In this document: piece by piece, positions 25,912 to 35,768 of the stretch
How the letters are laid out: each line of letters begins with the position of its first letter
Numbering within the stretch: position 1 is the first letter of the stretch
Assembly (NCBI GenBank): GCA_013285905.1
Contig: JABDGU010000001.1
Location: 18,616-82,615 of the forward strand
DNA: 64,000 nt
Reading direction: 5' to 3'
Source of the DNA: Bacteroidota bacterium
GTDB lineage: Bacteria > Bacteroidota > Bacteroidia > Chitinophagales > Chitinophagaceae
Translations under genes and position numbers: made by a program
The notes under the pieces: model-generated
Databases searched by the model: none
What the model was told of the DNA's origin: nothing
What the model saw: only the letters and a program-made list of their open reading frames with translations

Positions 25912-26763
25912 TTATTTAAATGAATTTATATACTGGTCAACTTCCTTTGTAAATTCAGGTTTGTTGACTATTTTCTTACATTTTTCAAAAAGCTCTATCG
26001 CCTTTTGTTTGTCCCCTTTTCCTTTATACGCTTCGGCCAGGAAATATAAAGCTTCCGAATTATCAGGATATTTTTTCAGTATCCCTTCTAAACGTGTTAT
26101 AGCTTTATCAAACTGCCCTGATTTAACTGCAAGCCGCCCTAATAAGAGATTGGCAGGTAAATAATCGGGTTTTTCCCTGGTGAGGGCCAGCAACATTTGC
26201 ACACCCTGCATGGTTTCCCCCGTTCCGTCGATATAAGTTGAAGCTAAAAGCAATTTGGTAGTATCGTTGTCCGGGTTTATTTCCAGTGAACGCTTAAAAC
26301 ATTCAATCGCTTCATTCGCTTCCCATAGCTGCATGGACGGAGAAACATCATCACGACGCATCAGGTCCAAAAAGAATTGGCCTGCAAAATTGAGCTTTTT
26401 TTCCGAATTCTCCAACTTTGCTGCTTTTGCGCCATAATATGCCGCTACGGGCTGGAATTTATTAACATCCCAGAGGTGGGCCAGCTTTAAAAAAACAGCA
26501 GCCATCCGCGACGAATCGTGGGTGGCTGCCAGTTCTTTTTCGATGTTGTTTAACTCATCAGATGCTTCTTTCGGTAGTGCGGCCTTTGATGCTGCCAATA
26601 CAGAATCGAAAGAGGCGGTTTTCATGGGGTTAGAGCCCGGGGGCATCCCGGTTGGACGTTCGCTTAGCACCGGTTTGGATGGCGGTATGGTGTTACCTCC
26701 CCAGTATAAAAAAGCGATTAATGCTATGGCTATTGCAAGCGTGATATAGTGTGCTGGTCGCAA
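25912..26763 (-). CDS. Membrane-anchored tetratricopeptide repeat protein
   Basis: This 283-residue protein has an N-terminal membrane anchor (about residues 6-23) and a proline-rich spacer. TPR motifs follow in the C-terminal half, such as AIECFKRSLEINPDNDTTKLLLAS, then EGILKKYPDNSEALYFLAEAY and KQKAIELFEKCKK. TPRs bind partner proteins. The only usable start is a TTG at 26763, and it is supported by a minus-strand -7 box TATCTTTG (26783-26790) 19 bp upstream. It lies between HU and the 30-residue basic protein on the same strand. Confidence 0.75.
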   Translation of the reverse strand: MRPAHYITLAIAIALIAFLYWGGNTIPPSKPVLSERPTGMPPGSNPMKTASFDSVLAASKAALPKEASDELNNIEKELAATHDSSRMAAVFLKLAHLWDVNKFQPVAAYYGAKAAKLENSEKKLNFAGQFFLDLMRRDDVSPSMQLWEANEAIECFKRSLEINPDNDTTKLLLASTYIDGTGETMQGVQMLLALTREKPDYLPANLLLGRLAVKSGQFDKAITRLEGILKKYPDNSEALYFLAEAYKGKGDKQKAIELFEKCKKIVNKPEFTKEVDQYINSFK

Positions 26764-26815
26764 AGAATTAAAAATTTCCCCGCAAAGATAGCAAATTCAT
26801 GCGTGCAAGAGGGAT

Positions 26816-27142
26816 TTAAGCTTCTACGGCTGTATCGTCAGCGGCATGCTCAACCAATTCGTGGTCAGAATCTTTCACAGCCTGCACAAATTCTTTAGCC
26901 GGCTTAAAAGCAGGGATAAAATGCTCAGGTATCTCTACCGCGATGTTCTTTTTAATATTACGGCCGATCTTTGCAGCGCGTTTCTTCAGGATAAAGCTGC
27001 CGAAGCCGCGAACGTAAACAGGCTCGCCTTCTACCAATGAAACTTTCACTTCTTTAAAAAACGCTTCCAGCGCTACCAGGATATCAACTTTAGGGATCCC
27101 TGTTTTTTCAGCTATACTGCTTACTATGTCTGCTTTTCTCAT
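26816..27142 (-). CDS. HU-family DNA-binding protein
   Basis: This 108-residue protein is a histone-like HU/IHF homologue: MRKADIVSSIAEKTG at the start, the hinge FGSFILKKRAAKIGRN at about 45-60, then the DNA-arm region IPEHFIPAFKPAKEF. It is about 18 residues longer than standard HU, with an acidic tail (HELVEHAADDTAVEA). It bends and compacts DNA. The start is ATG 27142; the longer in-frame extension is not homologous. It precedes the TPR gene by 52 bp on the same strand. Confidence 0.9.
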   Translation of the reverse strand: MRKADIVSSIAEKTGIPKVDILVALEAFFKEVKVSLVEGEPVYVRGFGSFILKKRAAKIGRNIKKNIAVEIPEHFIPAFKPAKEFVQAVKDSDHELVEHAADDTAVEA

Positions 27143-27591
27143 AATTAATGTTTTTTTACCGTTAAAAAATAGACTTTCTTTTCCTTTAATAGTTAATAAA
27201 TAAAAAATAAATAAATTCAAAAAACTGCTTTGTCAATGACCTATATATAACGAAGGCTTAAAAGTATAGTTTCTTTAAGGCAATTATCAGACCAAAGCTG
27301 CGCCTTCTGTGCCAAATTGTTGATTATTTAAACCATTAAGTATCAAGGCGAAAGGTGCAAAGCCCTGAAAATCAATACTGTACTTATATGTGCGGTAATT
27401 TATTATATAATGCTTTGGCAAAAATAAATAATCGCAGGCAAGGCATTGGTTTACTTTAGTTTAAATATAGCATATTATTGGGGAATTATTGGGGAAATTT
27501 TTACCCAATTTTTGAGTGGTAATCGAATTTCCCCCGCCGAAGAGGCGGGGCAGGCAGCAGGGATGTGTGGAAAAATAAAATGTGAATAGTT

Positions 27592-27950
27592 TTATCCCTT
27601 TTTATCCTTTTTTTATCCCTGCCACGTTCCTTTTAGTTGATATAAATAATTGAATTTCAATCGTTTATTTTGGTTTTTTTATCCTTTTACCTAGAAAAAA
27701 ACTTTGGTCATGTTGTGGATAATGTAAATAGTAGAAAAAATAAATTCATGGTAGAAAAGTCTAAATTTCTAAGGAAGATTTTTGATAGAGCCATAGTGTC
27801 AAAGAACTAAAAAATTAAAGCAAAATATATATGTCCAATTTCATGCTAAATATACGAAATGTGGATAGGCGAATCCAAATTTTTGTTTGAAAGTGGCTCT
27901 GGTAGCGGGTATTAAGTTGTTAATGGGTTGGAAGGCTTGCCTGGCCTTAC
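27592..27950 (+). repeat. Dispersed repeat, copy A (with TTATCC iterons)
   Basis: The 840-bp gap between HU and the response regulator has no convincing gene. It begins with TTATCC at 27592, 27602, 27613 and 27679. From about 27771 to 27950 it holds a sequence that matches, in inverted orientation, positions about 49063-48858. Shared blocks in order: AGGAAGAT, GTCAAAGA, CCAATTTC and GCTAAA, TACGAAA, GGCGAATCCAAATTTTT, AGCGGGTATTAAG, GTTAATGGG. The copies are clearly diverged. In one frame both encode a similar peptide (ANPNF..K.A...AGIK.LMG.KA), but stops interrupt it upstream in copy A. Confidence 0.65.
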
Positions 27951-27981
27951 CCTTAGCGGTACTCTTACCCTTGGGCGAAAA

Positions 27982-28641
27982 TTACGGACTGAGCATTTCG
28001 TTTTTTATGGCGAAACTAAGAAAGGCATTGCGGGAGTGCAGCTCGAATTTTTTGTATAAATGCTCCAGGTGTTTTTCGAGAGTACGGATGCCTATGTTCA
28101 ATTTATCGGCTATTTCTTTATGCACCATATCGGTGTTGAGGTAATTTGCTATTTCCATTTCCATACCCGTCATCTCAGGTATTTGTATTTCCCCTTTCTT
28201 TATTTTATCATACAAATCCGGCGTTACGAGTTCTGAATAGTAAATTTCATTATCTGCCAGGCATACCATGGCAGCAGGCAGACCGGGCATCGCCGCTTTT
28301 GATAAGAATCCATTGGCGCGATTGTGCAGCATATAATGCAGGCAATAATCCCTGCAATGCACAGACAGCACAAGTATCTTTACCTGCGGACATTTTGCTT
28401 TTAATATTTTTATTGCTTTAAAGCCGCCCATAGGATACATAGCAATATCGAGGATGATGATAGCAGGCAGCACTGCTGCAGCCTCCATTTTTTTGATGCA
28501 TTCGCCGCCATCCGCAGCTTCAAAAACTATTGAAAAGCCCGCTAAACGCGATACATATTTGCGGGCCAATGAACGGAATAAATAATCATCGTCAACAATA
28601 GCAACTGGTGTTACTTGCCGGTTATTCAGGGAATCTCTCAT
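27982..28641 (-). CDS. NarL/FixJ (LuxR)-type response regulator
   Basis: This 219-residue protein has a receiver domain (about 12-128) with the acidic pocket VDDD, phosphoacceptor Asp65 in IIILDIAM, Ser93 and Lys115. A LuxR-type helix-turn-helix follows (about 153-215, TGMEMEIANYLNTDMVHKEIADKLNIGIRTLEKHLEHLYKKF in two parts). It controls transcription when phosphorylated. No sensor kinase lies nearby, so it is an orphan in this window. The ATG at 28641 is preferred over a TTG two codons earlier. The divergent T9SS gene has paired TACGTAT boxes at its promoter and is the likely target by inference. Confidence 0.85.
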   Translation of the reverse strand: MRDSLNNRQVTPVAIVDDDYLFRSLARKYVSRLAGFSIVFEAADGGECIKKMEAAAVLPAIIILDIAMYPMGGFKAIKILKAKCPQVKILVLSVHCRDYCLHYMLHNRANGFLSKAAMPGLPAAMVCLADNEIYYSELVTPDLYDKIKKGEIQIPEMTGMEMEIANYLNTDMVHKEIADKLNIGIRTLEKHLEHLYKKFELHSRNAFLSFAIKNEMLSP

Positions 28642-28712
28642 ACTCAATATTTTTAAAGAATAAACCTATTAAAATAAAGCGGTAATATATGCAAAGCGCG
28701 AAAAAGATGCAA

Positions 28713-28811
28713 TACGTATTTCTACGTATTTATATTGTTTTATCGTTATGAGAGGGGGAGGATATACGTATAAATACGTATTGACAGGGGCAGCAGGCAC
28801 CTGTACTTTTG
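28713..28811 (+). promoter_or_regulatory. Promoter with two TACGTAT-N3-TACGTAT boxes
   Basis: TACGTAT occurs at 28713 and 28723 (spacer TTC) and again at 28765 and 28775 (spacer AAA): two identical tandem boxes with a 10-bp period. The second pair abuts TTG at 28781, which is followed after 20 bp by the -7 box TACTTTTG (28804-28811). This looks like a response-regulator-controlled promoter for the T9SS gene at 29003, with a 5' leader of about 190 bases. Confidence 0.65.
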
Positions 28812-29002
28812 TACAGTTAACATGTAAGGACAAGAAAACTTTTAGCTAAAAGGACATAAAGAGAAAAACATTTACTCACATTTTAAACAAACCCTAAAAA
28901 CAGCTATGAAGGATAAGGAAACAGAGAATGCCATTGGGCAGGGCCCCGGCAGCCCACAGCAAATGGACCACAATAATTTAAAAACATTTAAAACTAAATT
29001 TT

Positions 29003-30730
29003 ATGAAAAAGAACACAAAAAAATGCAGCGCAAGGCCAGGATGGCTCTTGCTGCTATTTGCCATCATTATTAGCGGCACAAACCTTAGCCATGCAGGACC
29101 AACTATTACATCTGCTATACATGGGGGGGCTAGTACTGGCATACCTCACGGTTATATAAACTGTGCCAATATAGATTATACACAAAATTGCAATGGATGT
29201 TCAGGCCTAGACCAACTGAATGCAATAGCATCGTCAGATGGGGCAGGGACCGTTACCATTTACTTAGACGATGGGGTGAGCCCAATCAACTTTCCAATAT
29301 CAATATCCGCTTATACCGCAGACCTTGTATTAGGAAATTATATAGGTACTACTGATTATTATTTGGCGGTAGTGTATGCGACAATTACAATACCCTGCAC
29401 CGGCCTGTTTGATATTTATATGTCTATATATGATATTAGCGGAGTAGGTTCAGGCATGACGGCTACACTTACATCTACTCCCATTTTAATTTCTGATGGG
29501 CGTGGCTATTCAAACCTGTTTCCGCATATTGATATTGTTGCCGACTATTATAATTTTTCCACAACTAATATTGGCGGCTATCCATTATGCGACCAATTTG
29601 TGATCTCCTATGTAGAACCTACTCCCAACTACGACCTTGTTTACGCCTACCCATATTGCGTACCTATTATAACTAGCAATCCAAACTATGGTGTAAACCT
29701 GTATTTAGGTTCTCTTAATGGGATTAATCCAACTGGCTACCAAAATATACTCACTACTCCTTATCCGCCGAATTATTGTGACGTGGCTGCCGTGCAACGG
29801 GCGCCAATTGGTGATGTCATTGCCTATTATACTTATACAGATACTGCCAGTAACTGGTATGAAGGTGAGTATGATCTTACTGCTGCTGGGATACCACCTG
29901 CGCCTACCTATATAACTAATGGTATGGACCTATACCCAAGGATAGACGCCATAGATGATTATCTTTATACGGATGCCCCAAACAGCTATCCCACTACACC
30001 CACTTATTTTGACTGGATAGCGGTGGACAATAATTTGAGCAATGTAGTTGTATTACAGCCCGGCTATCCTAATGTTTGGTCACTGCCGTCATCCATCACA
30101 ATGGGTGGCTGGTCTCCGGCAGTTGCAGACCGTTACCCTGTAATAACAAGTGGGAATGCCAGCACCGGGACTGGCCTTTATACCACAAGCTATTTTCACC
30201 CAAATGGTTTTAACAGCGTCCTTACTGACCCCGGCACGGCATGGACCGCCGCCAGCCTCTCATCACCAAGCAATTATTATAGAGTAAATGTAGCCCCTAT
30301 AAGCACTCCTAATCCCCTTGTAGCAATCAGCAGCACCTGCAATAATGATGGCACACTTGGCGCATCCTACCTGCCTGAAATTTATGAGTGCTGGAACAAT
30401 GGTGGGTATGTATATGCCGCTGAAAAATCAGATGTTACTTTGTGGAAACATGGCAGTGCAACCGGGGCGGCCTCTCCACGGTCCGCCGCGGCAGAAGAGG
30501 TGACAATTTATCCGAACCCTGCAAAGGACCATGTAATCATTACTATACCTGGCAACACGGTGCAGGCAAGTTATAAAATAAGTGATATTACAGGCAAGGA
30601 ATTGTTGCGGGCCGATATGCATAGCAACACAGAAACAGTGGACATAAGTTGCTTTTCGGCTGGTATGTACCTGGCACATATTTATGAAGCAGGTAATGAA
30701 GTGAAGACGATGAAGTTTGTGAAAGAATAA
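29003..30730 (+). CDS. T9SS type A sorting domain-containing secreted protein
   Basis: This 575-residue protein has a long signal peptide (KKCSARPGWLLLLFAIIISG ... SHAG), a Tyr/Asn/Pro-rich body of about 450 residues with no domain I can name, and a C-terminal T9SS type A domain starting at VTIYPNPAKDHVII and ending YLAHIYEAGNEVKTMKFVKE. It is exported and probably surface anchored. Its promoter carries paired TACGTAT boxes and it lies divergent from the orphan response regulator, so it may be its target. The large tyrosine-rich body is typical of adhesins or surface-layer material. Confidence 0.75.
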   Translation: MKKNTKKCSARPGWLLLLFAIIISGTNLSHAGPTITSAIHGGASTGIPHGYINCANIDYTQNCNGCSGLDQLNAIASSDGAGTVTIYLDDGVSPINFPISISAYTADLVLGNYIGTTDYYLAVVYATITIPCTGLFDIYMSIYDISGVGSGMTATLTSTPILISDGRGYSNLFPHIDIVADYYNFSTTNIGGYPLCDQFVISYVEPTPNYDLVYAYPYCVPIITSNPNYGVNLYLGSLNGINPTGYQNILTTPYPPNYCDVAAVQRAPIGDVIAYYTYTDTASNWYEGEYDLTAAGIPPAPTYITNGMDLYPRIDAIDDYLYTDAPNSYPTTPTYFDWIAVDNNLSNVVVLQPGYPNVWSLPSSITMGGWSPAVADRYPVITSGNASTGTGLYTTSYFHPNGFNSVLTDPGTAWTAASLSSPSNYYRVNVAPISTPNPLVAISSTCNNDGTLGASYLPEIYECWNNGGYVYAAEKSDVTLWKHGSATGAASPRSAAAEEVTIYPNPAKDHVIITIPGNTVQASYKISDITGKELLRADMHSNTETVDISCFSAGMYLAHIYEAGNEVKTMKFVKE

Positions 30731-30835
30731 GGACCTGAACCATGATTCGCCTGATTTAAGGATTGAAGGATTTGTGTCGTCTTGAAAATCCGATTCTGAA
30801 AATTCTTTTATTCTGTGAATTCTGATTCTGACCAA

Positions 30836-30871
30836 TTACCCTGTGGCGGGCCAAATCCTGCCACAGGGTAA
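30836..30871. terminator. Terminator hairpin after the first T9SS gene
   Basis: A 15-bp stem (TTACCCTGTGGCGGG / CCTGCCACAGGGTAA, one G-U pair) with a 6-base loop. The preceding 100 bases resemble a common Bacteroidota intergenic repeat. Confidence 0.7.
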
Positions 30872-30913
30872 TTATTAAAATAATTTAGTAGCTTTATGAT
30901 ATAAGGGATAGGT

Positions 30914-33250
30914 ATGAAACAGTATTTACGTTGCCTTTTTCTTCTTTTCTTTCTTTATTTTTCATCGTCATGCGGTCTTGGAAATGAGGGCTTGTTTGCC
31001 CAATTACCTGTGTGTAGCGGTGCTGGCGCAGGATTGATTTATAGTGTGAGTGGAAGTGGTTCAACTATTTATGATTATGACCCATCCTTACCTGTTTCTT
31101 CGACTAATCCATCCGCTAATACGATTTCGTTTTCCGCTGGTGTGGCGGGGGCTTTAGCTGTATCCGAAAACCTGAATTGGCCAAGTCCATCTCCTACTTT
31201 TTATTCTTATTATGATTCGGCTGCCTTACATTATTACACCTATTACAATGGTACCAGTTGGGTGCATACCGGGCATAATATAGGGCCTTTCGTTTCTGTA
31301 TGTATTGCTGGTGGTGGGGCTTATATATATAGTTTTGATGGCACTGATGTTTATCAATACGATGGTACTGGGAATGCTACTCCTCTTCTAACTATATCAC
31401 CAACAATTTATAATCATCCAGGTATTGCCGCAGACTGTGCAGGCAATTTTTATATTCTAAAAGCCTATGATGCCGGAGGCTGGCTTAATGAATATAATTC
31501 TAATGGCAGTCTAATAAATTCCTGGACCACAAGCGGCTTCCCCTTGGGAGATCCGCAAGGTGGCTTTACCATTGTTGGCAATCAAGTCTATTTTACATAT
31601 GATTCTTCAGGAAGTACTTTGGTTTTGATGATAGGAAACTTAACGGGTACTAATATAAGTTTTAGCTATAATGCTTATCCTTTTAGTACATTGGGAAATT
31701 TCGCCTCTTGTGCCTTTGGCAATAGTATAGCGGTAGCCAATACAGATACGGCCTATTATAATTGCGGCAGCGGCCAGGCAGACAGCCTGAGCGCCAGCGG
31801 CATAGGGCCTTTTACATGGGCCGTGCTTAGCGGGCCTGCTGTGCTAAACGGTGCGGGAGATAGTGTTACTGTAACAAGTACAGGCATTTCCACTATTGTT
31901 TTAAGTACATCGGCTTTTGCACCCTGCGGCAATACGGATACGGTAACTGTGATACCATATATAAGCCCGCCAATGCTAAACAGCAATAGCCCTGCATGCA
32001 CAAATGGGAATTTGGTATTGGGAATTGGCCCCGCCCTTGGCGGGGTAAGCTACCAATGGACAGGGCCGGGAGGTTTTGCAAGCATGAGCCAGAATGCCAC
32101 AGTTTACAACATACAATTAATTGATTCGGGTTATTATACGGTAAGGGATTCCATAAACGGCTGTGTATCTTACGATAGTATTTTAGTAAGTGTGGTACAA
32201 AGCCCTTTAGCACCGCAGGCCACACATAATACACCCTGCGAGGGCGATAGTTTGGGATTGGCTGTAAATAATCCACAAGCGGGCTGCACTTTTAGCTGGA
32301 GCGGCCCGCAGGGCTTTAATGCCAATGCCGGGGACACTTTTATTATACATGCCCAAAGCAGCAATGCAGGAAATTATATTCTTACTGCGCACTTGAATGG
32401 TTGCACTACGCCAGACACTACGCTTGTGACCATAACGCCCACTGCAGGGCCACCGATTATACAAATAGCTGGCATACCCACTGACACTATGTGCATAGGC
32501 GGCAGCCTGACTTTAGATGCCACGGCCAGTAATGCAGGCAGTGCGCCTACATACCAATGGAAGAAAAACGGAGCAAATATCATAGGCGCCACCAATGCCA
32601 TCTATACTACAAGCGCACTGAGCAACGGGGACATTATGAGTTGCGAAGTAAGGGGCAATGCTGTTTGCCAGCCCATAGATACTACCATAAGCAACGGGCT
32701 GTATATACATGTGGTACAACTATCACCGCCCATCATCAGCGTAACGGTTTATCCACCTGTTTATGTGAGCGGTGACCTTGTAACCTTTTCGGGCCATGTG
32801 CCAGCGGGCAGCACAGACTTATCTTTTCAATGGATGAAGAACGGGGTTGATATTCCCAATGCCACACAAAGCACTTATTCAAGCACCAATGTAAGCCTGA
32901 ACGATACTATCTGCCTTATTGTTTACGACCACCTGCAATGCACGGCGCCGGACTCGGTGATAGCGTGCGTGGAGTTGACGAATGGGGTGACCACACCCCC
33001 GACCCCTCTCCATACATGGAGAGGGGAAGTGTGGCCTAACCCTGTGACATCTGTTTTGCATATTGAGGCTAATGAGGATGTACACGTAACCATTCTTAGC
33101 GTAGATGGCAAGGTGTTGATTCGAGATTGCTTCGTTCCTCGCAATGACGCGATAGGTGTAAATGTTGAAGTTTTACCGAGTGGGGTGTATCTTTTAGAAA
33201 TTACTAATAGTGATGGTGAAAGGGTGATTAAGAAAATAGTAAAGGAATAA
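30914..33250 (+). CDS. Large T9SS cargo protein with Ig-like repeats
   Basis: This 778-residue protein starts with a signal sequence (KQYLRCLFLLFFLYFSSSCG). The N-terminal 250 residues look like a beta-propeller-style or Kelch-like module. Ig-like repeats follow, recognisable by YQWTGPGGF and then YQWKKNGANIIGATNAIY, with NGDIMSCEV. The last 80 residues are a T9SS type A sorting domain (WPNPVTSVLHIEAN ... GVYLLEITNSDGERVIKKIVKE). Two genome-type palindromes lie in frame in and just before the sorting domain (33003-33026 and 33123-33149). It is probably a surface adhesin. Confidence 0.8.
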   Translation: MKQYLRCLFLLFFLYFSSSCGLGNEGLFAQLPVCSGAGAGLIYSVSGSGSTIYDYDPSLPVSSTNPSANTISFSAGVAGALAVSENLNWPSPSPTFYSYYDSAALHYYTYYNGTSWVHTGHNIGPFVSVCIAGGGAYIYSFDGTDVYQYDGTGNATPLLTISPTIYNHPGIAADCAGNFYILKAYDAGGWLNEYNSNGSLINSWTTSGFPLGDPQGGFTIVGNQVYFTYDSSGSTLVLMIGNLTGTNISFSYNAYPFSTLGNFASCAFGNSIAVANTDTAYYNCGSGQADSLSASGIGPFTWAVLSGPAVLNGAGDSVTVTSTGISTIVLSTSAFAPCGNTDTVTVIPYISPPMLNSNSPACTNGNLVLGIGPALGGVSYQWTGPGGFASMSQNATVYNIQLIDSGYYTVRDSINGCVSYDSILVSVVQSPLAPQATHNTPCEGDSLGLAVNNPQAGCTFSWSGPQGFNANAGDTFIIHAQSSNAGNYILTAHLNGCTTPDTTLVTITPTAGPPIIQIAGIPTDTMCIGGSLTLDATASNAGSAPTYQWKKNGANIIGATNAIYTTSALSNGDIMSCEVRGNAVCQPIDTTISNGLYIHVVQLSPPIISVTVYPPVYVSGDLVTFSGHVPAGSTDLSFQWMKNGVDIPNATQSTYSSTNVSLNDTICLIVYDHLQCTAPDSVIACVELTNGVTTPPTPLHTWRGEVWPNPVTSVLHIEANEDVHVTILSVDGKVLIRDCFVPRNDAIGVNVEVLPSGVYLLEITNSDGERVIKKIVKE
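33003..33026. repeat. Palindromic genome repeat inside a coding region
   Basis: Perfect 11-bp arms CCCCTCTCCAT/ATGGAGAGGGG with a 2-base loop, read in frame as PTPLHTWRG between the Ig-like part and the sorting domain. This is a common intergenic repeat type. Confidence 0.6.
33123..33149. repeat. REP-like GAGATTGCTTCG...CGCAATGACG element in frame
   Basis: This is the well-known dispersed repeat found between genes in many bacteria, here read as RDCFVPRND within the T9SS sorting domain. A related CCCTTCGACAAGCTCAGGG motif follows in the intergenic space (33334-33357). Confidence 0.65.
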
Positions 33251-33426
33251 CTTAAGAAATTCCAAATCGGAAAATTCCAAATTCCAAGAAGGCATTTAGC
33301 GACAAGTCTATTTCTCGGGGTGGTCATGGTTCGCCCTTCGACAAGCTCAGGGTGACAGGCTCGCCATGGCAGGTACTTTGAGGGAGCTGGCAATAGTTTG
33401 GCTGCCTGGGCTTAAAGCGGTATTAG

Positions 33427-35286
33427 CTATATCACCTTTCTGCCTTTCATGGCGTCTTTTAATGCGGCGTCCATCACCCTTTCGGCATAAGGGCGGGATA
33501 TATCATTAAGGGATTCGGTGGCATGTTGTACAGAGTCTTTATCCTTTATATCAATTGCATCACGAAGCAATTGCATACTGTTTAAAGTGGTGCTTATTTC
33601 TTCCGGGCTTAAGTCTTGGCGGTGCTTTGCGAGGAATTTTTCGGTGACATCCAGCATTTGTTGCGCCTCGGTAATAGCTTCCATCAATGCCCGGGTCTGT
33701 ATATCTTCTTTGGCATGGGTCAGTGAATCGAGCAGCATTTTCTCAACCTCCTCATCCGTTAGGCCGTATTGGGGTTTTACATCGATAGTTTGTTGTACAC
33801 CACTGCGCAGTTCCGTAGCGCTGACTTTTAATATTCCGTCTGCATCCACGAGGAAACTGACCTCTACCTTGGGCATGCCGGCCGGCATGCCGGGGATGCC
33901 TGTTAGATTAAATTCTGCGAGTTTACGATTGTCCTGCACCAGGTCGCGCTCGCCCTGGTAAACAGAGATGCGCATACTTCCCTGTCCGTCTTTCTGGGTG
34001 GTGTATTGGCGGCCTGCTTTGTTGGGTATCTTCGAATTGCGTGGTATCAATACATCCATCAATCCGCCCATTGTTTCTATGCCCAGTGAAAGAGGTGTAA
34101 CATCCAGCAGCAACATTTCCGTGTTATTGCCGGCCAATATATCTGCCTGCACTGCAGCACCAAGAGCCACTACTTCATCTGGGTTGAGCTGGTCGTATAA
34201 ATCCTTTCCAAAAAAATCGCGGATGCTTTGTTTTACCAATGGCACCCGTGTAGAGCCACCCACCATTACGATAGCATCTATTTGCTCCGCTTTCAAGCCT
34301 GCATCGCGCAGGGCATTTTTGCAGCTTGTGATTGTGCGTTCCACCAGGGGCAGTATCAGCGTGTTGAATTCGGTTTTGCTAACCGATACAGCCTTTCCGT
34401 TAATAGCACCTTCAAAAGAATCCTTATTGCTGAGATGTTTTTTTGCTTCTTCTGCAGTAACACGCAATTGCTGTGTAAGGGATTTATCCCGCTTCATTTC
34501 TCCATCACTTATGCCAAGTTGTTTCTGCCAATGTTGCGCCAGCGCCCGGTCCATATCATCACCACCAAGGTAGGTATCTCCATGTGTTGACAATACTTCG
34601 AAAATGCCGTTCGTTATTTTAAGAATGGAGATATCGAAAGTGCCACCACCAAGGTCATACACTGCAATTGTTTTTTCTTCGTGCGCCTTTACGCCCATGC
34701 CATAGGCAAGGCTCGCAGCGGTAGGTTCGTTTACAATGCGTAGTACATCAAGGCCGGCTAAACGACCGGCATCGCGTGTAGCTTGCCTTTGCGAATCGTT
34801 GAAATAGGCAGGCACAGTTATTACAGCTTTGTTTACCGGGGTTTTAAGTATATGCTCTGCTCTTTGTTTCAGCTCTTTTAGTATATAGGATGACAGTTCA
34901 ATAGGAGAATAAAATTTTTCGGCCACCTGTACTTTCACCAGGGCATCCGTGTCATCGTCAATTACTTTATAAGCAAAAAATCCGGCGTGATCGCTGACAT
35001 CTTTATAGGATTTGCCCATGAGGCGTTTTGCAGAATAAATGGTACGTTCGGGTTCTGCCACTAACAGTTCTTTAGCTGCATTGCCGACCGTGATATTGCC
35101 CTCTGTTCCAAAATGAACAATAGAAGGGACCAAGGTAAGCCCGTCTATTTCCCTTAAGGCGATAGGCTGGTGGCTATCCTTACGAACTATTGCAATAAGA
35201 CTGTTTGTGGTGCCGAGGTCTATACCTACAATGATCTCCTCTGTTTGTAAGCTGCCCGTGGCTATATTAATGGCTACTTTGCCCAT
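33427..35286 (-). CDS. hscA: Hsp70-family chaperone HscA
   Basis: This 619-residue Hsp70 protein has the nucleotide-binding motifs GIDLGTTNS (about residues 21-29), [10 protein letters not shown], and VVVGG-type [11 protein letters not shown], then the substrate-binding beta domain and helical lid. The length and the N-terminal extension before GIDLGTTNS match HscA, the specialised chaperone of Fe-S cluster assembly, rather than DnaK (about 640 with a longer acidic tail). It acts with HscB on IscU. No isc genes are nearby, so the assignment is by sequence. The VapBC-type pair upstream on the same strand ends 77 bp before it. Confidence 0.8.
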   Translation of the reverse strand: MGKVAINIATGSLQTEEIIVGIDLGTTNSLIAIVRKDSHQPIALREIDGLTLVPSIVHFGTEGNITVGNAAKELLVAEPERTIYSAKRLMGKSYKDVSDHAGFFAYKVIDDDTDALVKVQVAEKFYSPIELSSYILKELKQRAEHILKTPVNKAVITVPAYFNDSQRQATRDAGRLAGLDVLRIVNEPTAASLAYGMGVKAHEEKTIAVYDLGGGTFDISILKITNGIFEVLSTHGDTYLGGDDMDRALAQHWQKQLGISDGEMKRDKSLTQQLRVTAEEAKKHLSNKDSFEGAINGKAVSVSKTEFNTLILPLVERTITSCKNALRDAGLKAEQIDAIVMVGGSTRVPLVKQSIRDFFGKDLYDQLNPDEVVALGAAVQADILAGNNTEMLLLDVTPLSLGIETMGGLMDVLIPRNSKIPNKAGRQYTTQKDGQGSMRISVYQGERDLVQDNRKLAEFNLTGIPGMPAGMPKVEVSFLVDADGILKVSATELRSGVQQTIDVKPQYGLTDEEVEKMLLDSLTHAKEDIQTRALMEAITEAQQMLDVTEKFLAKHRQDLSPEEISTTLNSMQLLRDAIDIKDKDSVQHATESLNDISRPYAERVMDAALKDAMKGRKVI

Positions 35287-35363
35287 GTTTTTTTAATATT
35301 GGGTAGCAAAGGTAAGGGAATGTGGCGATGTGGTAGTTTGCCGTGCAGGACTTGTGAGAAAAT

Positions 35364-35768
35364 TTACTTTGTTATATGTATTTTCAAGCCCTCAGATTGG
35401 TATTTTTTCACGTTGCTATCGGCACTTATTAAAGTATAATTATTCCGGATGGCCTGCCAAATCAACATTCTGTCAAAAGGATCCTTATGATGAGTTGCTT
35501 TCAATGTATGATAGGTACTTGAGTCTTCAGCCGATAAAACTACTATTTCAAAACCCGCCAGCAAGCATGCCCCCGGGAGATCTTCTGGTGAAAAACCGGA
35601 GATATCAAGTTTCCCTATTGAGCTTTTCAGGGAGACTTCCCAAAAGCTTATAGTACTAACGATAATTCTGTTATCAGGGTCGGTGATAATATCTTTTATG
35701 GGTTTTGACAATTTTTTTGTTTCGGCAATTGCCCAAAGCATATAATGAGTGTCAAGCAGGTATGTCAT
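35364..35768 (-). CDS. VapC-type PIN-domain toxin
   Basis: This 134-residue protein is a PIN-domain ribonuclease. Acidic active-site residues are visible in LLDTHYMLWA (Asp6), FWEVSLK (Glu), DPFDRMLIWQA and the C-terminal SADSNV. VapC toxins cleave RNA, often tRNA or rRNA. The start overlaps the upstream antitoxin stop by 4 bp. A second, unrelated PIN toxin lies at 48 kb. Confidence 0.85.
   Translation of the reverse strand: MTYLLDTHYMLWAIAETKKLSKPIKDIITDPDNRIIVSTISFWEVSLKSSIGKLDISGFSPEDLPGACLLAGFEIVVLSAEDSSTYHTLKATHHKDPFDRMLIWQAIRNNYTLISADSNVKKYQSEGLKIHITK

Noticed and set aside
27714..27722. DnaA-box-like TGTGGATAA (reverse of TTATCCACA) and a weaker TGTGGATAG at 27857, suggesting a replication origin
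   Set aside because: Only one full box is present, no dnaA, dnaN or other origin-linked gene is near, and the TTATCC units are better explained by the repeat's own iterons.
27887..28144. 85-codon plus-strand frame starting in repeat copy A
   Set aside because: It runs into the antisense of the response regulator. Only its first part matches repeat copy B, so it is treated as part of the repeat and not as a gene.
28906..29073. 55-codon frame overlapping the start of the T9SS gene at 29003
   Set aside because: No start signal or fold is apparent and it overlaps the signal peptide region in another frame; likely a chance frame in the leader.
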